The position numbers were made by a program, and so were the translations under genes. Under the pieces are notes generated by a model. That model ran no database searches and was not told the origin of the DNA. It was given only the letters and a program-made list of their open reading frames with translations. This document shows, piece after piece, positions 48,414 to 56,730 of a stretch of DNA of 64,000 nt; the first letter of the stretch is position 1, and each line of letters starts with the position of its first letter. This DNA comes from Pseudomonas sp. R76. GTDB lineage: Bacteria; Pseudomonadota; Gammaproteobacteria; Pseudomonadales; Pseudomonadaceae. The stretch covers positions 620,001 through 684,000 of the forward strand of contig NZ_CP019428.1 in the NCBI RefSeq assembly GCF_009834565.1, in the 5' to 3' direction.

Positions 48414-48503
48414 GCAGCCGGTGATTCTGTAGGGCCCACTCCGTCGGGCGGCTAAAATGCCTGGCGGGGTGATCCTTTCAGAAAACGGGTGTATGATGCG
48501 GCA

Positions 48504-48526
48504 GCCGGGAAATTCCCGGCTTTTTT
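48504..48526 (+). terminator. Rho-independent terminator between hflC and hisZ
   Basis: GCCGGGAA and TTCCCGGC form a tight stem followed directly by TTTTTT. It ends the nnrD-to-hflC unit. The remaining intergenic sequence (48527-48707) shows no convincing gene. Confidence 0.92.
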
Positions 48527-48707
48527 GCGTCTGCATGTTTGATTCGGCAGGCGTGACAGGTTTTTCGAGGAAAGTGCCCGACGAGGCCGCTAGCAGGCCA
48601 TTTCGTCACGTCGTTCTTGCGCGTTGTTTATGCAGGGGCCGGGCATTTTCTGCTTCACTCAGGGCTCGGCCGAAGGCTGGTCGCCCGGATCATAGGGGAA
48701 TGGCGTA

Positions 48708-49895
48708 ATGGCAACGGTAGACCGCTGGCTGCTGCCAGATGGCATCGAAGAAGTACTGCCACCAGAAGCTGCGCGCATTGAAGTAGCGCGTCGCCAGGTG
48801 TTGGATCTGTTCCAGAGCTGGGGTTACGAGTTTGTCGTGACCCCGCATATCGAGTACCTGGAATCCCTGCTGACCGGCGCGGGCCAGGACCTGGATCTGC
48901 GCACCTTCAAGGTCATCGACCCGCAATCGGGCCGGCAAATGGGCTTTCGTGCCGACATCACGCCGCAAGTGGCGCGTATCGATGCGCACACCCTGCGTCG
49001 CGAAGGCCCGAGCCGTCTGTGCTATGCCGGCAGCGTGCTGCATGCCCAGCCGCGAGCCTTGTCGTCTTCTCGTAGCCCGATCCAGTTGGGCGCCGAGCTG
49101 TACGGCGATGCCAGCCCGAGCAGCGACGTAGAAGTGATCAGCTTGATGCTGGCCATGCTGCAACTGGCGGATGTGCCGGATGTGCACATGGACCTGGGCC
49201 ATGTGGGTATCTACCGTGGCCTGGCCCGTGCGGCCGGTTTGTCCGGTGAAGTGGAGCAACAATTGTTCGATGCCCTGCAGCGCAAGGCCATCGATGAAGT
49301 CATCGCCCTGACCGCTGGCGTGCCTGCCGATCTGGCTGACATGTTGCGCGCACTGGTGAACCTGTGCGGCGGCCGTGAAGTGCTGGTGGCTGCACGTGAG
49401 CGTCTGGCCAATGCGCCGGCGCCAGTTTTGGCCGCGCTGGATGACGTATTGGCGATTGCCGAGCGTTTGTCGGCGCGGTTCCCGGAGTTGCCGCTGTATT
49501 TCGACCTGGGTGAATTGCGCGGCTACCACTACCACACCGGTGTGGTGTTCGCGGTGTTTGTACCGGGTGTTGGCCAGGCCATCGCCCAAGGCGGTCGTTA
49601 TGACGATATCGGCGCTGACTTCGGTCGCGCGCGTCCGGCGACTGGCTTTTCCACCGATTTGAAAACCCTGGTGACCCTGGGGCGTGCTGAGGTCGAGCTG
49701 CCGTCTGGTGGCATCTGGATGCCCGACAGTACGGACGCAGCACTCTGGCAGCAGGTTTGCCAGTTGCGCAGTGAGGGTCAGCGTGTTGTCCAGGCGTTGC
49801 CTGGCCAGCCATTGGCCGCCGCCCGTGATGCGGACTGCGACCGGCAATTGATTCTGCAGAACGGGCTTTGGCAAGTATCGCCACTGGCTTCTTGA
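48708..49895 (+). CDS. hisZ: ATP phosphoribosyltransferase regulatory subunit HisZ
   Basis: A 395-residue paralogue of histidyl-tRNA synthetase that works with the short HisG in the first step of histidine synthesis. It has the catalytic-like core ([47 protein letters not shown]) but no anticodon-binding domain. The start is ATG 48708 after AGGGGAATGGCGTA. purA lies 54 bases downstream and is probably cotranscribed, as in other pseudomonads. Confidence 0.95.
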   Translation: MATVDRWLLPDGIEEVLPPEAARIEVARRQVLDLFQSWGYEFVVTPHIEYLESLLTGAGQDLDLRTFKVIDPQSGRQMGFRADITPQVARIDAHTLRREGPSRLCYAGSVLHAQPRALSSSRSPIQLGAELYGDASPSSDVEVISLMLAMLQLADVPDVHMDLGHVGIYRGLARAAGLSGEVEQQLFDALQRKAIDEVIALTAGVPADLADMLRALVNLCGGREVLVAARERLANAPAPVLAALDDVLAIAERLSARFPELPLYFDLGELRGYHYHTGVVFAVFVPGVGQAIAQGGRYDDIGADFGRARPATGFSTDLKTLVTLGRAEVELPSGGIWMPDSTDAALWQQVCQLRSEGQRVVQALPGQPLAAARDADCDRQLILQNGLWQVSPLAS

Positions 49896-51239
<1,344 letters not shown>

Positions 51240-51260
51240 TAAGCTGTTGATGTAAAAAGC

Positions 51261-51287
51261 AAAGGGCTCCTTCGGGAGCCCTTTGTC
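51261..51287 (+). terminator. Rho-independent terminator after purA
   Basis: AAAGGGCTCC and GGAGCCCTTT enclose a TTCG tetraloop. The T-run is short (CTTTGT). It closes the hisZ-purA unit just upstream of the chemoreceptor promoter. Confidence 0.85.
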
Positions 51288-51303
51288 GTATCTGGCTGGC
51301 AAA

Positions 51304-51321
51304 CGGCACGACCCTTGCTAT
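51304..51321 (+). promoter_or_regulatory. sigma-54 (RpoN) type promoter of the chemoreceptor gene
   Basis: CGGCACG-ACCC-TTGCTAT matches the RpoN consensus TGGCACG-N4-TTGCWNN at all fixed positions but the first. The invariant GG (51305-51306) and GC (51317-51318) are 10 bases apart, as required. The start codon at 51379 would lie about 49 bases after the transcription start. No activator site was identified. Confidence 0.8.
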
Positions 51322-51378
51322 GGTTCTTTCTTTAGCGGTGCTATCAAATTAATGGCACCCGTGGTGGAGGGATTTCCA

Positions 51379-53313
51379 GTGTCTGCCGTTCTCTCATTGT
51401 TACAAAGCCGACTGTTGCGGCCGGTGTTCGTTACCCTAGGTATCGCTCTTTTGGTGCAAGTGCTGGTGGCCGTCGCCCTGACGCGAAGCACTGTGACTGC
51501 ATTGGAAGCTGATTTGGGCAACCGCCTGGGCGTCGACAGCCAGAAACTTTCCGGTGAGCTGGCGCAAGCCGGCAAGGAAGTCACCTCCAGTCTGGACAGC
51601 TTGTCTTCCAGCACACGCCAACGTCTGACCACAGGGCTCTCCACGCGTCTGAAGGACGAGCAGAAGCAACTGCGTGCGACGCTGGAAAAAGACCTGCAAG
51701 ACTCTGCCAACGACATGGCACAACTGCTGGCCTCGGTGGCGCCGCGCGCCATGTGGGACAGCGACGTGCCGACGTTGTCGGAATTCGCCCGGCGTGCCCA
51801 GCGCAATCCCAACGTGTTGTTCGTGGTCTACGACGATGCCGCCGGGGAGCATCTGACCCGCTATCTGAACCGTGACAACCCGATCAACCAGGCATTGCTG
51901 GCCAAAGGTCAGGGCGACCGTGCCCTGGATAAGGTCTTGGATGCGGCGAAAAATGATCCTTCCGTGTTTTACGTCGAAGCCTCCATCAGCCCTAACGGCG
52001 TAGAGATCGGCAAAGTCCGCATGGGGGTTTCGACCACGGCGGTCGAGACAGACCTGGCGGCGCTGGACAAGCGGTTTGCAGCGCTGATTGCCAGCAGTGA
52101 TCAGCTGGTGGGTGACAGCCTCAAGGGCGCGGCTGCCGACAGCGCAGCGGCCATGGGCGCGCGCCTGCAGTCTGCGCAAGCCACCGCCACGCAGATGACC
52201 GCCAATACCACCAGCGCCGTGCAGGAGGCTGCAGGCACCTTGCGCTGGCGCATCGGCATGGGGCTGGCGATTGTCGGGTTCGGTGTATTACTGCTGATCG
52301 CCATCGTGCTGGGCCGGCGTGTGGTCAATCGCCTGAAGCTGTTGATCGCGGCCATGGATGACCTGGCGGCGGGCGAGGGCGACCTCACCAAGCGCGTGCA
52401 AATCAGCAGTAAGGACGAGATCGGCGACATGGCCTCGGCGGTCAATCGCTTTGTGGATAAGTTGCAGCCCATCGTGCGTGAGGCCGGTGATGTGGCCCAG
52501 CGCACGGGCGTGGAAATCGGTGCCATGACCTTGCGCAATGCCGGGGCTGACAAGGCGGCCGGTTTGCAGCGCGATGAGGTGGCCGAGAGCCTGCGCGCGC
52601 TGTCGCAAATGGCCGATGAGGCTCAGGCCGAAAGCCATGCGATGCAGGCGGCATTGCAGCAGGTGGTGGATATTCGCCAGGCTACGGATGAAAACTCGCG
52701 CACCTCGGCGGAGGTCGGCAGCTTGATCGAGGCCTTGGCTGGGCAGGTTCAGGCCGGCTCCCAGGTCATTGAGCGCCTGGCCCAGCAAAGCGAGCAAATT
52801 GAAGTGGTGCTGACGGTGATTCATGGCATCGCCGAGCAGACCAATCTGTTGGCGCTGAACGCGGCCATCGAAGCTGCGCGGGCCGGTGAGACCGGACGTG
52901 GTTTTGCGGTGGTGGCTGACGAGGTGCGTGCGCTGGCGAGTAAAACCCAAAGCTCCACGGGTGATATCCAGGCGCATATCGTGGCGTTGCAGCAGGGCGC
53001 GCGTGAGGCGGTGGAAACCATCAGCAAAGCCGGGCGGCAAGCCAACGAAGGCTTGCTGGTGCTGCGCGACAGTGTGCGCCTGCAGCAGACGGTGCAGGCT
53101 TCGGTGGAGCAGGTGCATGCGGCGATTGGCTTGGCGACGCGTGCGGCGGAGCATCAGGCGCAAGGCGCGCATGCGGTGCGTGGCCGGGTCGAGGTGATTC
53201 ATGCCCAGGCTGAGCGTGCGGCGCAGGCGGTGGTGGAGACTACGGCGAGTGGCAAGGTGCTGGATGGGTTGGCGGCGCAGCTTAAGGCGAGTTTGGGGCA
53301 GTTTCGGGCTTAG
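51379..53313 (+). CDS. methyl-accepting chemotaxis protein
   Basis: A 644-residue chemoreceptor. Helix 1 is at about 14-34 ([21 protein letters not shown]). A periplasmic sensor of about 255 residues follows whose family I cannot name. Helix 2 is at about 292-314 ([20 protein letters not shown]), then HAMP, then the signalling domain with the hairpin tip at about 483-517 ([20 protein letters not shown]). The start is GTG 51379, with GGTGGAGGG at ideal distance; ATG 51352 has no such site. A sigma-54-type promoter lies upstream. The ligand is unknown. Confidence 0.93.
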   Translation: MSAVLSLLQSRLLRPVFVTLGIALLVQVLVAVALTRSTVTALEADLGNRLGVDSQKLSGELAQAGKEVTSSLDSLSSSTRQRLTTGLSTRLKDEQKQLRATLEKDLQDSANDMAQLLASVAPRAMWDSDVPTLSEFARRAQRNPNVLFVVYDDAAGEHLTRYLNRDNPINQALLAKGQGDRALDKVLDAAKNDPSVFYVEASISPNGVEIGKVRMGVSTTAVETDLAALDKRFAALIASSDQLVGDSLKGAAADSAAAMGARLQSAQATATQMTANTTSAVQEAAGTLRWRIGMGLAIVGFGVLLLIAIVLGRRVVNRLKLLIAAMDDLAAGEGDLTKRVQISSKDEIGDMASAVNRFVDKLQPIVREAGDVAQRTGVEIGAMTLRNAGADKAAGLQRDEVAESLRALSQMADEAQAESHAMQAALQQVVDIRQATDENSRTSAEVGSLIEALAGQVQAGSQVIERLAQQSEQIEVVLTVIHGIAEQTNLLALNAAIEAARAGETGRGFAVVADEVRALASKTQSSTGDIQAHIVALQQGAREAVETISKAGRQANEGLLVLRDSVRLQQTVQASVEQVHAAIGLATRAAEHQAQGAHAVRGRVEVIHAQAERAAQAVVETTASGKVLDGLAAQLKASLGQFRA

Positions 53314-53330
53314 TGGTGCCTGTACCGGCG

Positions 53331-53418
53331 CTATCGCAGGCAAGCCAGCTCCCACAGCTGACCGAGTTCCAACCTTGGAATGCAGTTATATGTGGGAGCT
53401 GGCTTGCCTGCGATCGCT
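53331..53418. repeat. REP doublet, GCTGGCTTGCCTGCG subtype, inverted layout
   Basis: ATCGCAGGCAAGCCAGCTCC comes first and its complement last. The loop CAACCTTGGAATGCAGT is very like that of the copy at 37049. It fills the space between the convergent chemoreceptor and iron permease genes. Confidence 0.9.
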
Positions 53419-53421
53419 GTT

Positions 53422-54987
53422 TCAGCGGCTCAGATACATCCGAGTCGTGAGCAAATACACCGGCAACCCCGACACCAGAATCAGCAGCGCCGCATACGGC
53501 GCCGCTGCCGCAAACTCCACATTCGAGGTATGCGCCCACACGGCGGTGGCCAAGGTGTTCAGCCCCGTCGGACTGAGCAGCAATGTCGCCGTCAATTCCT
53601 TCATCGCATCCAGAAACACCAGCGCAAACGCCGCGCCCAAAGCCGGGAAAATAATCGGCAAAGTCACCCGACAAAACGCGCTGAACGACGACGCGCCCAG
53701 TGTGCGCGCAGCTTCTTCCAGCTGCGGTGCAGCCTTGTTCAGGGCCGTGCGAATCGGCGCCTGCGCCAGTGGCAGGAACAGCAGCGCATAGGCGATCAAA
53801 AGCAGCGCAGACGTCTGGTAAAGCGCCGGCACGTAATGCAGGGCGAAATACACCAGCGTCAGTGCGATCACCAGGCCGGGCAGAGCATGCAGCAGGTACG
53901 GCAGGCGCTCGGCCCAGATCGCCAGCTGGCCTTTGTAGCGCACCACCAGAAGCCCCACAGGCACGGCCAACGCCAGGCAAAGGGCTGCGCCGCCCAGCGA
54001 TAGAGCCAGTGAAGACAGCAGTGCCTCACCGATCTCGGCCACGGGAAAGGCCGCCGACGAACCCACCGCCAGCCAATACCCGAGCATCCCCAGCGGAATG
54101 CCGCTGCCAATGATCGCCAGCGCCAGGCAATACACTTGGCCCAGTGGCGCCCACTTGCCCAGCTTGACCTGTTCAGCATGCCGCGCCGCGCCCTGGCCGA
54201 TGCGCACATGTCGGCCCTTGCCGCGCACGCGCAATTCCAGCCACAGCAGCGTCAGGCACATCACCAGCAATACCGCCGAGAGCATCGCGGCGTTGGCATT
54301 GCTGAATTCCAATTCGAATTGCTGGTAAATCGCGGTAGTAAAGGTCTGCAGGCCGATGATCGACAACGCGCCGAATTCCACCAGCATATGCAGAGCAATC
54401 AGCAGCGCCCCGGCCAGTAATGAAGGCCACAGCAAGGGCAGTGTGATGCGAAAAAATACGCCCCAGCGATTCAGCCCCAAGGTGCGGGCCGATTCTTCCA
54501 GGGACGGGTCAAGATTGCGCAGCGTCGCCGCCACCGGCAGAAACACCAGCGGGTACTTGGACAGGGTCATCACCAGGATCGCCCCGCCCAGCCCTTCGAA
54601 GTTGGCGCTCAGCGACACCCAGGTAAAACTGCTGACAAACGCCGGCACCGCAAACGGCAGGCACAGGATCACGCCCCAAATGCGTCGCCCCCGCAGGTTG
54701 CTGCGCTCCAGCAGCCAGGCCAGCGATAAGCCGATCACACCACAAGCCACCGTCACGCCAATCATCAGCGCCAGGGTGTTGCGCAGCAGCCCGAATACAT
54801 AAGGCCGCCACAGCAGATGCACCGCTTCCGCCCAGCCCGCTTGCCAGGCTTTAGTCCCGACATACACCAAGGGCAGCAGGCTCAAGCAGACCAGGAACAG
54901 GACGGGAATCAGCAGCCAGATCGAAGGGCGCTTGCGCCTCGGGCTGAAACCCCCGCGCAAGGCGGGGGCGGGGCGCGATGGGTTCAT
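53422..54987 (-). CDS. ferric iron ABC transporter permease (FbpB/HitB-like)
   Basis: A 521-residue inner-membrane permease made of two fused halves, each with six helices and an EAA-type loop for the ATPase. The loops read LEESARTLGLNRWGVFFRITLP and, in the second half, LEEAARTLGASSFSAFCRVTLP. This double layout is typical of FbpB/HitB/SfuB ferric permeases. It starts at ATG 54987, overlapping the stop of the binding-protein gene (TGATG). No ATPase gene is found in the operon. Confidence 0.9.
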   Translation of the reverse strand: MNPSRPAPALRGGFSPRRKRPSIWLLIPVLFLVCLSLLPLVYVGTKAWQAGWAEAVHLLWRPYVFGLLRNTLALMIGVTVACGVIGLSLAWLLERSNLRGRRIWGVILCLPFAVPAFVSSFTWVSLSANFEGLGGAILVMTLSKYPLVFLPVAATLRNLDPSLEESARTLGLNRWGVFFRITLPLLWPSLLAGALLIALHMLVEFGALSIIGLQTFTTAIYQQFELEFSNANAAMLSAVLLVMCLTLLWLELRVRGKGRHVRIGQGAARHAEQVKLGKWAPLGQVYCLALAIIGSGIPLGMLGYWLAVGSSAAFPVAEIGEALLSSLALSLGGAALCLALAVPVGLLVVRYKGQLAIWAERLPYLLHALPGLVIALTLVYFALHYVPALYQTSALLLIAYALLFLPLAQAPIRTALNKAAPQLEEAARTLGASSFSAFCRVTLPIIFPALGAAFALVFLDAMKELTATLLLSPTGLNTLATAVWAHTSNVEFAAAAPYAALLILVSGLPVYLLTTRMYLSR

Positions 54988-56012
54988 CAGTTCAAGCCAA
55001 CGTCACGTTCCAGGTCCAGGGCTTCTTCGGCATTGCCAAGGTCCGCAGGCGTGACTTTCGGCGGTTGCAGCTCGCTGAAAGGCTTGAGGCCACGGCTCGA
55101 TTCCATGCCCTTGCGCAGCGGGTATTCGGCCGAGGTGTTGGTGATCACGCGCTGGCCTTCTTCGCTGGCCATAAAGGCCAGCAACTGCTGGGCTTCTTTA
55201 GGGTGCTTGCTGGATTTCAGCGCGGCAGCGGACGACACGGTGATCAGGCCGCCGGCATCACCATTGGTGAAGTAATGCAGTTGCGAATCCAGGTTGGTTT
55301 TTTCTTTCTTCAGGGCAAACCAGTAGTAGTTGTTCACCAGCACCGTGGCGACTTCGCCGTTTTCCACGGCTTTGAGCGCAACCATGTTGTTGCTGTAGAC
55401 CTTGCCGAAAGCGCGCAGGCCGGTCAGCCATTCTTCAGCGGCTTCGCGACCGTGCAGCTTGATGATCGCCACGGCTTGTTCCTGGAATGCGCCGCTGGTG
55501 GGTACGAAGCCGACTTTGCCTTGCCACTCGGGGCTGGCGAAATCCAGCACCGATTTGGGCAGGTCTTTTTCAGCGATCAGCTTCGGGTTGAATGCCACGA
55601 CGCGGGTGCGTGCGGTCACGCCCATCCAGTCGCCGTTGCTGCCGACATAGTCTTTGGGCAATACGTCGAGGGTGCTGGCGTCGATCTTGGCGAGCAGGCC
55701 TTGTTCGCCGAGTTTGTTCAGCGGCGGCGATTCTTCGGTGTAGATCACGTCGGCGGGGGAGCGGTCGCCTTCTTCGACGACTTGGCTGGCCAGCTGGTTG
55801 CTGCTGCCTTTGCGCACGTTGACGTGAATGCCGGTCTTGGCTTCGAAGGCTTTGGCGAGTTCATCGCCGACTTCTTTGTGTTGGCCGTTGTACAGGGTCA
55901 GTGAGACCTTGTCGGCGGAATAGGCGGCGGGCGAGAGCAGGCTCAGGCCGAGCAGAGTGATGGTCAGGCCACGCAGAAGGGATGTCTTGAGACGGGTATC
56001 GCGGATCATCAT
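54987..56012 (-). CDS. periplasmic ferric iron-binding protein (FbpA-like)
   Basis: A 341-residue periplasmic binding protein. The signal peptide (LLRGLTITLLGLSLLSPAAY) ends at SADK. The mature start VSLTLYNGQHKEV and the tyrosine pair in VLVNNYYWFALKKE are the iron-ligand signature of FbpA/HitA transferrin-like proteins. Two adjacent ATG codons (56012 and 56009) are possible, with GAGGAAAA upstream. It is the first gene of the operon with the permease. I found no clear Fur box by eye. A similar pair sits beside rnr in P. putida, from memory. Confidence 0.9.
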   Translation of the reverse strand: MMIRDTRLKTSLLRGLTITLLGLSLLSPAAYSADKVSLTLYNGQHKEVGDELAKAFEAKTGIHVNVRKGSSNQLASQVVEEGDRSPADVIYTEESPPLNKLGEQGLLAKIDASTLDVLPKDYVGSNGDWMGVTARTRVVAFNPKLIAEKDLPKSVLDFASPEWQGKVGFVPTSGAFQEQAVAIIKLHGREAAEEWLTGLRAFGKVYSNNMVALKAVENGEVATVLVNNYYWFALKKEKTNLDSQLHYFTNGDAGGLITVSSAAALKSSKHPKEAQQLLAFMASEEGQRVITNTSAEYPLRKGMESSRGLKPFSELQPPKVTPADLGNAEEALDLERDVGLN

Positions 56013-56123
56013 CCGGGGTTTTCCTCACTTGAGTGCAACAAATCCTTACAAGGATAAACGATAAAACTTCTCAAGTGCGGACAAGGGGAAAATCGTCCGG
56101 CAGGTTTTCAAACCCCGGAAACG

Positions 56124-56146
56124 AAAAAACCCGCTTTCGCGGGTTT
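56124..56146 (-). terminator. terminator of tRNA-Leu copy 1
   Basis: On the minus strand AAACCCGC and GCGGGTTT pair around a GAAA tetraloop, followed by a run of T. It starts 11 bases after the tRNA 3' end. Confidence 0.9.
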
Positions 56147-56156
56147 GATCTGAATT

Positions 56157-56243
56157 TGGTGCCCAGGAGAAGACTCGAACTTCCACGACCTTGCGATCAC
56201 CAGCACCTGAAGCTGGCGTGTCTACCAATTTCACCACCTGGGC
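56157..56243 (-). tRNA. tRNA-Leu (anticodon CAG), copy 1
   Basis: 87 bases including an encoded CCA. The acceptor stem is GCCCAGG with CCTGGGC. The anticodon stem CCAGC/GCTGG encloses the loop TTCAGGT, giving CAG, which reads CUG, the main leucine codon in Pseudomonas. A variable arm and T loop (GTTCGAGTC) are present. It is identical to the copy at 56420. Confidence 0.96.
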
Positions 56244-56277
56244 ATTATCAACAACGCTTGCGCCGTTGATGGAGCGA

Positions 56278-56306
56278 ACTATACGGAGGGCTTTTTGATC
56301 TGTAAA
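56278..56306 (-). promoter_or_regulatory. sigma-70 promoter of tRNA-Leu copy 1
   Basis: On the minus strand TTTACA, a 17-base spacer and TATAGT. It matches 5 of 6 and 5 of 6 consensus bases and lies at the same distance from the tRNA as in the second copy. Confidence 0.85.
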
Positions 56307-56363
56307 CCCCTGATTCAAAAATATAAATCAAGATTCTCGTTAAAAATCAAAGGCCTGAAACGC

Positions 56364-56387
56364 AAAAACCCGCTTTCGCGGGTTTTT
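56364..56387 (-). terminator. terminator of tRNA-Leu copy 2
   Basis: AAAAACCCGC and GCGGGTTTTT pair around GAAA (minus strand), with the T-run. It separates the second tRNA unit from the promoter of the first. Confidence 0.9.
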
Positions 56388-56419
56388 GGAGACTCGAGGC
56401 AGAACCTTGAGTTTGAAAT

Positions 56420-56506
56420 TGGTGCCCAGGAGAAGACTCGAACTTCCACGACCTTGCGATCACCAGCACCTGAAGCTGGCGTGTCTACCAATTTCACCAC
56501 CTGGGC
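56420..56506 (-). tRNA. tRNA-Leu (anticodon CAG), copy 2
   Basis: 87 bases, identical in sequence to the copy at 56157. The loop TTCAGGT gives anticodon CAG, and CCA is encoded. It has its own promoter upstream (56541-56569) and terminator downstream. P. aeruginosa carries tRNA-Leu genes at the same place, between purA and rnr. Confidence 0.96.
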
Positions 56507-56540
56507 AGCATCAACAACGTTGCCGTCGTCGATGGCGCGC

Positions 56541-56569
56541 ACTATACGGAGGCGATTTTGAGCTGTAAA
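56541..56569 (-). promoter_or_regulatory. sigma-70 promoter of tRNA-Leu copy 2
   Basis: TTTACA, 17 bases, TATAGT on the minus strand. A GC-rich stretch (GCGCGCC) follows the -10 box, which would suit stringent control of stable RNA. From 56570 to 56730 I see nothing beyond the rnr leader. Confidence 0.87.
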
Positions 56570-56730
56570 GCCCTGCTATGAAAAAAGTCTGGAAAATTTC
56601 GCCAATGGTCGTGCAAGGTGCGTTACGAGGGCGACAAAGGCCTTTTAAACGCTTGTTGAGGACTGAAATTTCCCGTTTCAATACGCGTATGCCAAACTAA
56701 CCCGCATATAGACAAGGTGAAAACTCTCTA

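Noticed and set aside
48457..48708. An 83-codon frame between hflC and hisZ
   Set aside because: It contains the terminator hairpin, has no good ribosome binding site and is rich in Arg and Cys. It does not resemble the DUF2065 protein of other species.
56157..56506. tRNA-Leu genes as an integration site for a genomic island
   Set aside because: No integrase, direct repeat of the tRNA end or foreign-looking genes are found on either side. The neighbours are core genes.
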